Made by a program: the position numbers and the translations under genes | Part shown: positions 43,717-53,791 of the stretch, piece by piece | How the letters are laid out: every line of letters begins with the position of its first letter | Position numbering within the stretch: position 1 is the stretch's first letter | The notes under the pieces: generated by a model | Database searches by the model: none | The model's input: the letters and a program-made list of their open reading frames with translations, nothing else | Told to the model about the DNA's origin: nothing | Assembly: GCA_903826575.1 (NCBI GenBank) | Contig: CAIKEU010000101.1 | Coordinates: 70,096 to 134,095, forward strand | Reading direction: 5' to 3' | From: an uncultured bacterium | GTDB lineage: Bacteria; Actinomycetota; Actinomycetes; S36-B12; CAIYMF01 | DNA length: 64,000 nucleotides

Positions 43717-43722
43717 GGTGAC

Positions 43723-44379
43723 GTGAGTTCATTCATCTCCCCGGTAGGCCCGCAAGGTCCGGGTGTCTACTGGCTTCGACGCGCCCTAGTTTTAGTTGCG
43801 ATTATCGCGACGCTATTGGCGCTGAGATGGCTGATCTTTGGTCGCGGGGACTCATCGTCTGACGTCGCAGCCGCGCCAAGCACCTCGTCTTCGGTTGCGC
43901 CGGCCACCGAATCGGCGAAACCGACGAGCTCGACCGAGCAGGCCGCCTCTTCGTCTCCGACGCCGGGGGCTTCGACCGGCACGGGATCACCTCAGTGCGC
44001 CAACTCCGACATTGCAGTTTCGGTATCCACCGACGCGGCTAGTTATGCCGCAGGATCGACGCCAAAACTGCACTTAAAAATTGAAAATGCCTCAGGAACT
44101 GCGTGCTATCGCGACATTGGCGCAGGGATGAATGAGTTGCACATCAAGTCCGGCGGATATCACGTGTGGTCCTCTGACGACTGCAACGCCGGCGGCGCCC
44201 CGAACGTCACCCTGCTACAGCCGGCACAGTCCTATTCGGTCACCGTCACGTGGCCAGGAATCCTGTCCGCGAAGGGGTGCCCACCCAATCAACCGGTGGC
44301 CAAGGGCGGGTCCTATGACCTATACGGCCGCAACGGCGATGTTATATCCGCACCGGCCGTCTTCTCGCTGACGAACTAG
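43723..44379 (+). CDS. Membrane-anchored extracytoplasmic protein (Rv3587c-like position)
   Basis: A 218-residue protein: short cytoplasmic start, one span (about 20-38, A-L-V-L-V-A-I-I-A-T-L-L-A-L), a Ser/Thr/Pro/Ala linker to about 88, then a beta-rich domain with four cysteines (C-A-N-S-D-I-A-V-S-V, G-T-A-C-Y-R-D-I-G, D-D-C-N-A-G-G, K-G-C-P-P-N). The domain resembles extracellular immunoglobulin-like modules, and the same gene slot beside disA and mutY is occupied by a conserved membrane protein in mycobacteria. The GTG fits the leaderless promoter; the frame extends 35 codons upstream inside mutY and is not believed. Function unknown. Confidence 0.8.
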   Translation: MSSFISPVGPQGPGVYWLRRALVLVAIIATLLALRWLIFGRGDSSSDVAAAPSTSSSVAPATESAKPTSSTEQAASSSPTPGASTGTGSPQCANSDIAVSVSTDAASYAAGSTPKLHLKIENASGTACYRDIGAGMNELHIKSGGYHVWSSDDCNAGGAPNVTLLQPAQSYSVTVTWPGILSAKGCPPNQPVAKGGSYDLYGRNGDVISAPAVFSLTN

Positions 44380-44390
44380 AACCGCCAGAC

Positions 44391-45494
44391 TCAGACGTAC
44401 CGCTCAAGAATGCTCGACTCGGCTAGTCGAGACATCCCCTCGCGAATGGACCGGGCTCGCGTTTCACCGACACCTTCGACTGCCTGCAGTTCTTCGATGT
44501 TCGCCGCGAGCAATTTTTGCAATCCACCGAAGTGACTGACCAAGCGTTCAAGAACTACCTCGGGGAGTCGCGGTATTCGGGCTAGAAGTCGATAGCCGCG
44601 TGGGCTGACCGGCTGGTCAAGCATCTCGGGTGCCGACGCGAAGCCGACCGCGCGCGCGACTGCTGACAAATCAATCAGGTCAGTTCCGGATAGGGCATCG
44701 AGTTCGCCCATCGCAGCGTCAACGGCCTTACCTCGCTTGGTTGTGGGAACGTAGTCGCGAATGATGAGGTCTCGATCCAGCTCGATCCCGGCAATCAACT
44801 CGTCGAGTTGGAGCTTCATCAGTCGTCCGTCGGTGCCAAGTTCGATGACGTAATCGGTGATCTCGGCGGAGATTCGACGCACCATCTCGAGTCGTTGAAC
44901 GACCGCACTCATATCTCGCACCGTTACGAGATCCTCGATTTCGAGGGCGGACAACGTGCCGCTCACCTCGTCAAGTCGCATCTTGTATCGCTCGAGCGTG
45001 GCCAGAGCCTGATTGGCTCGCGCCAAAATCGCCCCGGCATCCTCCAGTACGTAACGTCTTCCGGCGACGTATAGGGCGATCGTACGCATCGACTTGCTGA
45101 CGCTGACAACGGCGAATCCAGTCTGCTTGGAAACTCGATCGGCAGTGCGATGCCGGGTGCCCTGCTCATCGGTGGGGATCGATGGGTCAGGCAGAAGTTG
45201 TACTGCGGCGTGCAAGATCTTCGTTGCTCCGGAGTCGCAGATTACGGCGCCATCCATCTTCGCGAGCTCGCGTAGTCGTTGCGCGGAGAAGTCGACATCG
45301 AGGGCGAATCCACCCGTGGCCATCGTCTCAACTGTCCGGTCAGTACCCAGAACGACCAGGCCGCCGGTGTTACCGCGCAGGATGCGCTCGAGTCCGTCGC
45401 GCAAGGTCGTACCCGGTGCGACACGGGCTATTGCCGCGCGTAGTTGGCTTTCGACGTCCGAGTTCTTCTCGGTGGCCACAGGATTCTCCGTCAC
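44391..45494 (-). CDS. disA: DNA integrity scanning diadenylate cyclase DisA
   Basis: A 367-residue enzyme that makes cyclic di-AMP and slides on DNA looking for branched lesions. DAC domain motifs M-D-G-A-V-I and G-T-R-H-R-T-A are intact, so catalysis is expected. A long helical spine and the C-terminal helix-hairpin-helix pair (L-Q-A-V-E-G-V-G-E-T-R-A-R-S-I) follow. GTG start. It lies 75 bases downstream of radA on the same strand; RadA is known to inhibit DisA in Bacillus, and the pair is usually linked. Confidence 0.96.
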   Translation of the reverse strand: MTENPVATEKNSDVESQLRAAIARVAPGTTLRDGLERILRGNTGGLVVLGTDRTVETMATGGFALDVDFSAQRLRELAKMDGAVICDSGATKILHAAVQLLPDPSIPTDEQGTRHRTADRVSKQTGFAVVSVSKSMRTIALYVAGRRYVLEDAGAILARANQALATLERYKMRLDEVSGTLSALEIEDLVTVRDMSAVVQRLEMVRRISAEITDYVIELGTDGRLMKLQLDELIAGIELDRDLIIRDYVPTTKRGKAVDAAMGELDALSGTDLIDLSAVARAVGFASAPEMLDQPVSPRGYRLLARIPRLPEVVLERLVSHFGGLQKLLAANIEELQAVEGVGETRARSIREGMSRLAESSILERYV

Positions 45495-45569
45495 ATATCA
45501 GTGCGCTGCTGCGTACGAGGCTGACTCTACAGATCAGGAGCACGTCGATGCGTGACGGTATGGCCTGTA

Positions 45570-46958
45570 TCAGCCGACGACAACACTTAGTCGTCGTAAA
45601 CGGGCCAACGCGTCGTCCAAATGGGCGACCTCAGAAAATTCCACACCGTCGATCCGAGGCAAAGTTCGTCGGGTCCCGCGGGGAACTAGAACCCGCCGAT
45701 AGCCAAGGCGCGCTGCCTCGGTGACACGTTGGGTTAGGTAGGGGACGGGACGAATGTCACCGGAGAGTGCAACCTCTCCGATCGCTAGGACATCAGCAGG
45801 CATGGGCAGACCTACGGCAGCCGAAGCCAAAGCAATGCACACCGCGAGATCGGCGCCCGGGTCGGAGATTTTGGCCCCGCCGACGGTTGCGACGAACACG
45901 TCACCGGAGAGTTTTGCTGGCCCTGCCCGCTCGGTGACAGCCACCAGCATCGCCACCCGGTTGGAATCTAGCCCAGTTACTCCGCGCCGAGGCGCTGGAC
46001 TCGTGGCCGTAACCAGGGCCTGGATTTCGGCGAGCATCGGACGGCGGCCTTCGATGGTGACGGTGACACACGTGCCCGGTACTGGCTTATCTCTATGTGC
46101 TCGAAAAAGGTCCGACGGATCGCGTACCTCGCGAAGCCCATCATCGGCTTGTTCGAAGCAGACAATCTCATCGGCTGGGCCATATCGATTCTTGGTTGCT
46201 CTCAGTAGACGCAGCATGGAGTTGCGATCACCGTCGAAGGTTAAAACCGTGTCGACGAGATGCTCGAGTGCACGAGGGCCCGCCACACTGTCCTGCTTGG
46301 TGGATTGGCCGACCAGCAGCAGTGGCATTCGACGACTCTTAGCAACCCGGCTCAGGACCTGAGTGACTTCAACCACCTGTGACACACCGCCGGCTCGTCC
46401 ATCGATCTCACCCGATGCGATCGTCTGCACGGAGTCGACTACGACCAGCCCGGGATCATGCTCTTCGATATGGCCGAGCAGGGTGGCGAGATCATTTTCG
46501 TCGGCCAAGAGGAGCCGCTCGGAGTCCGCCCCGATTCGGCGGGCGCGCACGCCGATCTGCTCGACCGATTCCTCGCCCGATACGTAGAGAACCGTCGGTT
46601 GAGTTCGACCTTCGGCAACGTGATGAGCCACTGCTAGGAGCAGGGTTGATTTACCCACCCCGGGCTCACCAGCGACGAGGACGACCTGCCCGGGAACAAG
46701 TCCACCGCCGATAACCCGATCAAATTCGCCAAAACCAGTTTGAGAACGACTGACCTTTTCCTTGGTGACCTCAGAAACGGGCAATGCTCGCCGAGTCGGC
46801 GCCACCCCGCTGGTTCGTGACTTCAGGCCAGTGTTGGCCGTGACGGTAATTTCCGCCACCGACCCCCACGCCTGGCACTCACCGCAGCGGCCAACCCATT
46901 TGGACGACGTCCATCCACACTCCGAACAGCGGAACGCATCGGTGCGAGGTTTGGCCAT
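45570..46958 (-). CDS. radA: DNA repair protein RadA (Sms)
   Basis: A 462-residue RecA-like helicase for branch migration in recombination. Zinc finger C-S-E-C-x(n)-C-G-E-C at 9-28, Walker A G-E-P-G-V-G-K-S-T, the RadA-specific motif as K-N-R-Y-G (K-N-R-F-G is usual), and a C-terminal Lon-protease-like domain with no catalytic dyad. The ATG has TAGTGT six bases upstream. Co-directional with disA. Confidence 0.96.
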   Translation of the reverse strand: MAKPRTDAFRCSECGWTSSKWVGRCGECQAWGSVAEITVTANTGLKSRTSGVAPTRRALPVSEVTKEKVSRSQTGFGEFDRVIGGGLVPGQVVLVAGEPGVGKSTLLLAVAHHVAEGRTQPTVLYVSGEESVEQIGVRARRIGADSERLLLADENDLATLLGHIEEHDPGLVVVDSVQTIASGEIDGRAGGVSQVVEVTQVLSRVAKSRRMPLLLVGQSTKQDSVAGPRALEHLVDTVLTFDGDRNSMLRLLRATKNRYGPADEIVCFEQADDGLREVRDPSDLFRAHRDKPVPGTCVTVTIEGRRPMLAEIQALVTATSPAPRRGVTGLDSNRVAMLVAVTERAGPAKLSGDVFVATVGGAKISDPGADLAVCIALASAAVGLPMPADVLAIGEVALSGDIRPVPYLTQRVTEAARLGYRRVLVPRGTRRTLPRIDGVEFSEVAHLDDALARLRRLSVVVG

Positions 46959-46964
46959 ATGCGA

Positions 46965-46970
46965 ACACTA
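46965..46970 (-). promoter_or_regulatory. -10 box, leaderless promoter of radA-disA
   Basis: TAGTGT on the minus strand, six bases before the ATG at 46958. Confidence 0.45.
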
Positions 46971-47063
46971 CGGAATAGGGCTGACATCGCTCGACTCTAG
47001 ACACAGCGGGCGAGTCATCGGGGCGCTATGAAATTGACCGGTACTTACGTGTGGTCGGTAGCC

Positions 47064-47936
47064 CTAGTTTGGGTCAGCAGGATGTGGCGCGAAAGGTGCC
47101 ATTGCGGCTGCAGCGGCGGCTTCACTGCGCTGCTTGGAAGCAACCATGCGTGCTGCTGTTAGGGCGGCCATCCGGGCGTCACAGTGACCAGCGAGAACCT
47201 CGTACGCCTTCTTACCCATCAACTCCACCAGCGTGCCTCGCTCGGTGATGTACACCGGCTCTGCGGCGTTGTGAGCTTCACTCGAGCCGGTGCAGTACCA
47301 GTCGAGGTCGTGTCCGCCTGGACCCCAACCGCGACGGTCGTACTCGCCAATGTTGACGACTAGGACGTTGGTGCCATCAGGTCGCTCGACGTGGTCGTAC
47401 GTTCGACGAATCGGCAACTGCCAACAAACGTCGGGCTTGGTTTCAAGTGGTTGCTTTCCTGTGGCCAGAGCAAGGTTGTGTAGGGCGCACCCTGCGCCAC
47501 CGTCGAAATCGGGGCTATTGAGGAAGATGCAGGCGCCGTCGACAACTTTTGTCTTGCGCTGCCCGTCGGCGTCCTTTTCGACGAACCCCTTCTTGCGGCC
47601 GAACTTCTCGTTCTGCCAGTTATCGGCGGTCAATTGATCGGCAAACTTCTTTGTTCGCTTCTCATCGTCCTTGTCGGCGAAGTGTGCGCCAAGTACACAG
47701 CAGCCGGCCTCGGGCATGGTCTTTTCAATCCCGTGGCAGCCCGATCCAAAGATGCAATTCCAACGGCTGGTCAGCCAGGTGAGATCGCACCGGAAGATTT
47801 GTTCAGGATCCTTTGGATCTGGGAATTCAATCCACGCGCGCGGAAAATCGAGTGAGACCTCTGGACGCTGGGTCAGGACGACGTCGACTGGGCTTTGACG
47901 GGCCTTGGCTTTACCCGCCTTTTTGGGTGTGGACAC
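47064..47936 (-). CDS. Cysteine-rich protein, YkgJ/DUF3109-like
   Basis: A 290-residue cytoplasmic protein with ten cysteines concentrated in the middle: [42 protein letters not shown] and K-P-D-V-C-W-Q-L-P. The pattern GCC ... C-x-F-L ... G-C-x-L-H ... K-P-x-x-C-x-x-x-P is that of the zinc/iron-chelating YkgJ/DUF3109 family; a metal cluster is inferred. The N-terminus is Lys/Ala-rich (KKAGKAKAR). Start is GTG with TAGGGT six bases upstream. Function unknown; its neighbours radA and ppx keep it in place in related genomes. Confidence 0.75.
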   Translation of the reverse strand: MSTPKKAGKAKARQSPVDVVLTQRPEVSLDFPRAWIEFPDPKDPEQIFRCDLTWLTSRWNCIFGSGCHGIEKTMPEAGCCVLGAHFADKDDEKRTKKFADQLTADNWQNEKFGRKKGFVEKDADGQRKTKVVDGACIFLNSPDFDGGAGCALHNLALATGKQPLETKPDVCWQLPIRRTYDHVERPDGTNVLVVNIGEYDRRGWGPGGHDLDWYCTGSSEAHNAAEPVYITERGTLVELMGKKAYEVLAGHCDARMAALTAARMVASKQRSEAAAAAAMAPFAPHPADPN

Positions 47937-47942
47937 GCCGCA

Positions 47943-47948
47943 ACCCTA
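47943..47948 (-). promoter_or_regulatory. -10 box, leaderless promoter of the Cys-rich gene
   Basis: TAGGGT on the minus strand, six bases before the GTG at 47936. Confidence 0.45.
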
Positions 47949-47990
47949 AACGTTTACCCCTCTGGTGCGAATATCGGGGCCATCACCGCC

Positions 47991-47996
47991 TAGCAT
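47991..47996 (+). promoter_or_regulatory. -10 box, leaderless promoter of the ppx operon
   Basis: TAGCAT, six bases before the GTG at 48003; back to back with the promoter of the divergent Cys-rich gene. Confidence 0.45.
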
Positions 47997-48002
47997 CAGA
48001 GT

Positions 48003-48932
48003 GTGCGCCTTGGAGTTCTCGACGTCGGGTCCAACACCGTGCATCTACTTGTGGTGGATGCACGTCATGGATCTGCCCCCATCCCCGCGCGATCGCATAA
48101 GAGTGAACTGCGGTTAGCCGAGCACATTGGGGAAGGCGAAATCATCCTGTCGACCGGTATCGATGCGTTGGTCGAATTTATCTCCTCTGCTCAGGAAGTC
48201 GCCGAGGATCTCGGGGTCACCGAGATGATGTCGTTTGCGACGTCCGCGATCCGTGAGGCCGCAAATGGAGATGAAGTTTTACGTGAAGTGCTTCGCCGCA
48301 CCGGCATTGATCTACGTGTTCTTTCCGGTGACGATGAGGCCCGGCTGACGTTCCTGGCAGTTCGCCGCTGGTACGGCTGGTCTGCCGGAAGGCTGCTGGT
48401 CCTCGATATCGGTGGGGGGTCACTTGAGGTCGCCGTGGGTGCCGATGAGTCTCCCGATGTTGCAGTTTCGCTCCCCATCGGTGCGGGCAGAATGACGCGC
48501 GCGTTCATTAGCGGTGACCCGCCGACCGTCGATGAGGTCAAGGCGCTGCGCAAGCACGCCCGGATGACTATTGCCGAGGTCACCGGACGGTTGGCCCGTG
48601 AGGGACGTCCGCGGCACATGGTGGCCACGAGTAAGACGTTTCGCTCACTCGCCCGCATCGGCGGTGCGGCTCCGTCAAGTGACGGACCGTTTGTGCGCCG
48701 CACACTTGACCGGTCAGATCTCAACGTGTGGGTGCCAAAACTGGCGGCTATGACGGTCGATGAACGTACTGAACTTCCTGGCGTGAGTGCCAGTCGAGCT
48801 CGGCAATTACTCGCCGGCGCAATTGTTGCTGAAGCTGCAATGGATTTGTTGAGTATCAATCGGCTCGAGATTTGTCCGTGGGCACTTCGTGAGGGTGTCA
48901 TCCTCGAACGGATTGACAGGATTGATCCGTGA
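48003..48932 (+). CDS. ppx: Ppx/GppA-family exopolyphosphatase
   Basis: A 309-residue ASKHA-fold phosphatase acting on polyphosphate or pppGpp. [11 protein letters not shown] is phosphate loop 1, [11 protein letters not shown] phosphate loop 2, and G-A-G-R-M-T-R and A-T-S-K-T-F follow. It is the short actinobacterial form like M. tuberculosis Ppx1 (Rv0496), without the C-terminal HD domain. First gene of the run continuing through acuC; its stop overlaps the ATPase GTG. Confidence 0.93.
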   Translation: MRLGVLDVGSNTVHLLVVDARHGSAPIPARSHKSELRLAEHIGEGEIILSTGIDALVEFISSAQEVAEDLGVTEMMSFATSAIREAANGDEVLREVLRRTGIDLRVLSGDDEARLTFLAVRRWYGWSAGRLLVLDIGGGSLEVAVGADESPDVAVSLPIGAGRMTRAFISGDPPTVDEVKALRKHARMTIAEVTGRLAREGRPRHMVATSKTFRSLARIGGAAPSSDGPFVRRTLDRSDLNVWVPKLAAMTVDERTELPGVSASRARQLLAGAIVAEAAMDLLSINRLEICPWALREGVILERIDRIDP

Positions 48933-51319
48933 CTTCAGCTGTTCCTAGTGATGTTGTTAGTCCTGTCACTGGATTGACTGCAGCCCAAGTGGCTCAGCGA
49001 GTTGCCGATGGTCGAGTCAACCTCGTCGACAATCGAAATGCCCGCAGCCTTGGCAGCATCATTCGAGCCAATACGTTCACGTATTTCAATGCGTTGATCG
49101 GTGGGCTATGGATTCTGATGCTTTTGTGCGCGCCATTGATCGATTCACTTTTCGGCATCGTGATCGTCATCAACACTGCGATCGGAATCATCCAAGAGTA
49201 TCGAGCGGCACAAACCCTGGCCAAGCTTTCGCTGGTTGGCCAAGCACAAGCGCTGGTGCGTCGTGACGGAGTGGACGTCGAAATCCCGCCCGACCAGATT
49301 GTTCTTGACGACCTCATCGTTGTTCGCACTGGCGATCAGATGCTGGTTGATGCTCAGGTATTACAAAGCCATGGGCTCGAACTAGATGAATCGCTCCTTA
49401 CGGGCGAAGCCGATCCAGTTCCGATGGACGTTGGATCGCCAGCACTTTCGGGATCGTTCGCCGTTGCTGGTTCCGGTCTGGTGCAGGCGGCGAAGGTTGG
49501 TGCTGACTCGTACGCGTCGGTGATTGCGGCCGAAGCAACGAAGTTTTCTGTCACTGACTCCGAGCTTCGAAACTCGATTCAGCGGTTCATCAAATTGGTG
49601 TCGTGGGCTCTGATCCCAATTGGTATCGCACTCTTTGTTTCGCAGTATCGAGCGAACGATGGTCGGATTCGCGATGCCGTGGCCGGCACGGTCCCGGGCA
49701 TCATCACGATGGTGCCGGAAGGTCTCGTGCTTTTAACAAGCGTCGCGATGGCTGTGGCGACGATTCGGCTGGCTGAGCGCAAGGTCCTCGTTCAGGACAT
49801 GCCAGCCGTTGAAGTGCTGGCGCGAGTTGACGTCGTTTGTGTCGACAAGACGGGCACGCTGACTCAGCCGGGCATGGCTGTGCAACACCTCGTCACGCTG
49901 GATTCCTCCGTGCCTGTGGACGATGTCCTCGGTGCGCTCGGTGCAAGTGAGCCGGAACCTAATCCAACTCTGCAGGCGGTGATCTCACGGTGGCCGGCTC
50001 CGTCGGGCTGGACAACCGAGGCGGCCATCCCCTTCTCGAGTGCGCGCAAATGGTCAGGGGCAACCTTCACCGATCACGGATCGTGGGTGCTTGGTGCCCC
50101 CGAGATGCTGCTACCCGATTCCAGTCCTGTTCGTGAAACCGCGGACGAACTTGCCGCGGAAGGTGCTCGCGTGGTGGTGCTTGGGTCCATCGATACGCAG
50201 AACCTCACGATCGACCGGCCGATTGACGGAGTTCAGCCGTGCGCTCTTGTTGTGATTGATCAAACCCTTCGTCCGGACGCAGCAGAAACCGTCGCGTACT
50301 TCCTTGAGCAGGGTGTGAAGATCAAGGTGATTAGTGGCGACAACGCCGTCACCGTCGGGGCCATTGCGGCTCAGGCAGGGATTCCGGGTGCCGATCAGCC
50401 CTACGATGCACGGCAATTACCAACCGATGTAAATGAACTCGCTGACGTGCTCGAATCGAACTCAGTATTCGGCCGGGTAACTCCGGCGCAGAAGCGTGCG
50501 ATGGTTGGTGCCTTACAAAGCCGCGGGCACACAGTGGCCATGACAGGCGACGGCGTTAACGATGTGCTCGCACTTAAAGATGCAGATCTTGGCATCGCCA
50601 TGGGCTCTGGGGCCGGGGCGACGCGATCGGTGGCCCAACTCGTGCTTCTCGACGATCGATTTGCTGTTATGCCGTCAGTGGTTGCTGAAGGTCGTCGCGT
50701 TCTGGGCAATATCGAGCGAGTATCTGATCTGTTCTTGACCAAGTCTTTCTATGCGACGGCCGTTTCAATAGCCACTGTGATCTTCGTCCTGCCCTTCCCG
50801 TTCCTCAATCGACATCTGACCGTCGTTACGGCTCTCACGATTGGAACGCCGGCCTTTTTCCTTGCCCTCATGCCGAATACGCAACTTTTCCGGAAGGGAT
50901 TTTTCACGCGGGTCCTGCGCTTTGCTATACCCGCTGGTTTGACGTGTGCAATATCGGCGTACCTCACGTACTGGTACGTACTGCATTTCATTGACGATGT
51001 CGGCGAGGCCCGCAATGCAGCGGTAATAACACTGTTCACGGTCGCCTGGTGGGTGTTGGTGCAGGTCGCTCGACCTCTAGATCCGATTCGGTGGGCAATC
51101 GTGCTTGCGATGCTTGTTGGGTTCCTCGGAGTGCTATTTATCCCGTGGCTATCGACGCTGTTTGCGCTCACCTGGTTGCCGAATCACCAGGGCCTGGTCG
51201 CCGTTGGTATTGGGATCGTTGGTGCGATCGTCGTGACGTTTGTTCGCCACGCATCTGGGAATGTTGATGCTGTGACAAACGTTGACGTAACTGCCGGCAA
51301 GAGGAAGGTTGCAGCATGA
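48929..51319 (+). CDS. Cation-translocating P-type ATPase, CtpE-like
   Basis: A 796-residue ion pump. Phosphorylated Asp306 is in V-D-K-T-G-T-L-T, the actuator loop is L-T-G-E-A, and M-T-G-D-G-V-N-D is the hinge. The M4 motif [11 protein letters not shown] matches mycobacterial CtpE, a calcium importer needed for surface integrity, better than heavy-metal pumps (no CPC) or KdpB. About eight to ten spans, with six packed in the C-terminal third. Calcium is thus the best guess for the ion. GTGA overlap upstream, ATGA overlap downstream. Confidence 0.88.
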   Translation: MTSAVPSDVVSPVTGLTAAQVAQRVADGRVNLVDNRNARSLGSIIRANTFTYFNALIGGLWILMLLCAPLIDSLFGIVIVINTAIGIIQEYRAAQTLAKLSLVGQAQALVRRDGVDVEIPPDQIVLDDLIVVRTGDQMLVDAQVLQSHGLELDESLLTGEADPVPMDVGSPALSGSFAVAGSGLVQAAKVGADSYASVIAAEATKFSVTDSELRNSIQRFIKLVSWALIPIGIALFVSQYRANDGRIRDAVAGTVPGIITMVPEGLVLLTSVAMAVATIRLAERKVLVQDMPAVEVLARVDVVCVDKTGTLTQPGMAVQHLVTLDSSVPVDDVLGALGASEPEPNPTLQAVISRWPAPSGWTTEAAIPFSSARKWSGATFTDHGSWVLGAPEMLLPDSSPVRETADELAAEGARVVVLGSIDTQNLTIDRPIDGVQPCALVVIDQTLRPDAAETVAYFLEQGVKIKVISGDNAVTVGAIAAQAGIPGADQPYDARQLPTDVNELADVLESNSVFGRVTPAQKRAMVGALQSRGHTVAMTGDGVNDVLALKDADLGIAMGSGAGATRSVAQLVLLDDRFAVMPSVVAEGRRVLGNIERVSDLFLTKSFYATAVSIATVIFVLPFPFLNRHLTVVTALTIGTPAFFLALMPNTQLFRKGFFTRVLRFAIPAGLTCAISAYLTYWYVLHFIDDVGEARNAAVITLFTVAWWVLVQVARPLDPIRWAIVLAMLVGFLGVLFIPWLSTLFALTWLPNHQGLVAVGIGIVGAIVVTFVRHASGNVDAVTNVDVTAGKRKVAA

Positions 51320-52125
51320 GTGCGCTTGTTACGCTGTCGACCTCGTCCACCTTTCCGGAATCGACTGCGGCCGCATTTGAGATGGCGGCCCGACTTGGCT
51401 ATGACGGCGTCGAAGTGATGGTTCTGTCCGATCCGGTATCGCAGGACCCGGTGGCATTGCAGCGCCTGGTTGATCATTACGGGATTCCCATTACGTCGAT
51501 TCACGCGCCATGTTTGCTTGTAAGCCAAGCGGTTTGGGGTACTGAGCCGTGGGGGAAATTGCGTAAGGCTCAGGTTGCGGCGGAGCTCCTCGGGGCATCG
51601 ACTGTCGTTGTTCACCCACCATTTCGTTGGCAGCGGGACTACGTGCGGGATTTCATTTCTGGGATTGACGCGATGGCCAACGAAACGGATGTAAAGTTCG
51701 CCGTTGAAAACATGTTTCCCTGGCGAGCAGCGTCACGTGAATTCGCCGCCTACGCCCCGGGCTGGGACGTGCGCGACGAAGATTATCGACACACCACGTT
51801 GGATCTGTCGCATACGTCCGTATCCGGTTCAGATGCACTTGAGATGGCTGATGATTTGGGAGACCGGCTCGTCCACATTCACTTAGCCGACGGCAGTGGA
51901 TCGAGTCGCGATGAACACCTTGTGCCGGGTCAGGGATCGCAGCCATGCGGTGCGCTATTGCAGCGGGTCATGGAGCGCGGTTTCGACGGTCACGTCGTGG
52001 TCGAAATCTCCACGAGGAAGGCCGCTGATCGAGATTCCCGGGAACGTGACCTGCGTGATGCCCTTCGATTCGCTCGCGATCACATGATCGTTGAGCCGGT
52101 TGACATCTACGGCGGGGGCAACTGA
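51316..52125 (+). CDS. Sugar phosphate isomerase/epimerase-type TIM barrel protein
   Basis: A 269-residue AP-endonuclease-2-like TIM barrel. [34 protein letters not shown] and H-V-V-V-E-I-S place the His, Glu and Asp metal ligands at strand ends as in the xylose-isomerase-like family. The gene holds the position of Rv0498. Substrate unknown. It overlaps both neighbours, so it is translated with the ATPase and the TetR regulator. Confidence 0.82.
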   Translation: MSALVTLSTSSTFPESTAAAFEMAARLGYDGVEVMVLSDPVSQDPVALQRLVDHYGIPITSIHAPCLLVSQAVWGTEPWGKLRKAQVAAELLGASTVVVHPPFRWQRDYVRDFISGIDAMANETDVKFAVENMFPWRAASREFAAYAPGWDVRDEDYRHTTLDLSHTSVSGSDALEMADDLGDRLVHIHLADGSGSSRDEHLVPGQGSQPCGALLQRVMERGFDGHVVVEISTRKAADRDSRERDLRDALRFARDHMIVEPVDIYGGGN

Positions 52126-52760
52126 TGAGCGCAGAGAGCCAGGATGAACGGATGTCAGGTTCGGCGGCAAAGGGCGGCAAGGGTGAGTCGAACTCGGTCG
52201 ACGACTTGGCGAACCTATTGCTCGACACTGCACGAACTGCTTATTCGAGCACTGGCTACCTTGGTACCACCCTGAAGGGTGTTGCGGCTGCGGCCGGAGT
52301 TGCCCCAGAAGTACTCAAAAAGTATTTCGACAATCGCGAGGCTCTTTTCGCGGCGGCTATGCGGCTCCCGTTCGATCCGGTTTCGTCGATCAACGCACTC
52401 ATTGCACCCGGGATCGACGGTTTAGGCGAACGACTCGCGCGCGTAACCCTTCGCATGCTCGATGACCCGCAAACACGGTTCCAGCTGCAGGAATTGGCCA
52501 CTCCGGACGGTAAGACGTCGGCGGCTGTTACGACAATTCGTGAGTTTCTCGAATCGACAGTTGTCGATCGGGTTGCGGCGGTGCTCGGTGTGGCTGACGC
52601 GCGGTTGAGAGTCAACGTGGCCGTGGCTCATCTGATCGGTGCCGTTGCATGCCGCTACGTCCTTGAAATTGAGCCGTTCGCCTCAGCAACCGAAGATGAG
52701 TTCGTCGCACTCGTTGCACCATCCATGCAAGCGGCTCTGACAACGCCCATTCCGCGCTGA
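52125..52760 (+). CDS. TetR-family transcriptional regulator
   Basis: A 211-residue regulator. The N-terminal helix-turn-helix is about residues 28-72: A-R-T-A-Y-S-S-T-G-Y-L-G-T-T-L-K-G-V-A-A-A-A-G-V then L-K-K-Y-F-D-N-R-E-A-L-F, the standard TetR recognition region. The C-terminal ligand domain is unassignable. The ATG overlaps the preceding stop (TGATG). As an operon-internal TetR it may regulate its own operon or the proline genes downstream; no operator was found. Confidence 0.87.
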   Translation: MSAESQDERMSGSAAKGGKGESNSVDDLANLLLDTARTAYSSTGYLGTTLKGVAAAAGVAPEVLKKYFDNREALFAAAMRLPFDPVSSINALIAPGIDGLGERLARVTLRMLDDPQTRFQLQELATPDGKTSAAVTTIREFLESTVVDRVAAVLGVADARLRVNVAVAHLIGAVACRYVLEIEPFASATEDEFVALVAPSMQAALTTPIPR

Positions 52761-52859
52761 CCCAGAGTCATGGTGACGCCGATCTCGCTTTCAAATATGA
52801 CGTGCGAGTAACCTCGACGTAGTAAGTGGCGGCGAACCATGAGGTGAAGGGGTCCATAG

Positions 52860-53789
52860 ATGTTGCGGTCGACGTTGCTAGCGCTATCCCGCAATGGCAA
52901 GGCCGAGCAGATCGCCCGCGAGAATCCTGCAGCTCGATCCTTGGTGGACCGGTTCGTGGCGGGAACCGATATTGCCGATGCCATCGGCACCTGTGCTGAG
53001 TTGTCCGACTCCGGCCGGTTGGCGACAGTTGACTATCTGGGTGAAGACACCACTGATCTCGATGCTGCTCAACACACGGCTGCAACATATCTTCAGTTCC
53101 TCGATGCGGTTCTCGAAGCCGAATTAGCACCGCGAGTCGAAGTCTCGATCAAACTCACCGCTCTCGGGCTTACCCTGCCCGTTGACGGACACCGAATCGC
53201 CTATGACCTGGCAGCGGAGATTTGTGCCAGAGCGCAGCAGGTTGGCACCTCAGTGACCGTCGATATGGAAGACCACACGACGACTGACGTGACCTTGGAG
53301 ATCATTGGTCACTTGCGTCAGGACTTCCCATCAACGGGAGTTGTCCTGCAGGCGTATCTGAATCGCACCTACGCTGATTGCATCGACCTGTCGTATCCGG
53401 GAAGTCGAATTCGCTTGGTTAAGGGGGCGTATCAAGAGCCCGCGAGTGTCGCGATTCAAGATAAGCATCAGATTGATCTTTCGTACGTTCGATGTATGGC
53501 GGCGTTACTAGCTGGATCTGGCTATCCCATGTTCGCTACCCACGATCCGCGGCTGATCGAGATCGCGAGTTCACTCGTCGTCAAAGCAGGTCGAGCGCAG
53601 GGTTCCTACGAATATCAACTGCTGCATGGGATCAGGCCAGACGAGCAGTTACGTTTGGCTGCCGCAGGTGACGTTGTGCGAGTCTACGTCCCCTTTGGTG
53701 ACCAGTGGTACGGGTATTTAATGCGACGGTTGGCCGAGCGACCTGCCAATCTAGGGCTACTGGCACGTACGTTGATATCGAAAGGTTGA
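52860..53789 (+). CDS. Proline dehydrogenase, monofunctional
   Basis: A 309-residue flavoenzyme oxidising proline to pyrroline-5-carboxylate, without the aldehyde dehydrogenase half of PutA. V-S-I-K-L-T-A-L-G, V-D-M-E-D-H, L-Q-A-Y-L-N-R-T, R-L-V-K-G-A-Y-Q-E-P, F-A-T-H-D and Y-E-Y-Q-L-L-H-G-I-R are the barrel-strand motifs; the last supplies substrate and FAD contacts. GAAGGGG lies before the ATG. Two bases separate its stop from proC, which runs the reverse reaction. Confidence 0.92.
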   Translation: MLRSTLLALSRNGKAEQIARENPAARSLVDRFVAGTDIADAIGTCAELSDSGRLATVDYLGEDTTDLDAAQHTAATYLQFLDAVLEAELAPRVEVSIKLTALGLTLPVDGHRIAYDLAAEICARAQQVGTSVTVDMEDHTTTDVTLEIIGHLRQDFPSTGVVLQAYLNRTYADCIDLSYPGSRIRLVKGAYQEPASVAIQDKHQIDLSYVRCMAALLAGSGYPMFATHDPRLIEIASSLVVKAGRAQGSYEYQLLHGIRPDEQLRLAAAGDVVRVYVPFGDQWYGYLMRRLAERPANLGLLARTLISKG

Positions 53790-53791
53790 TC

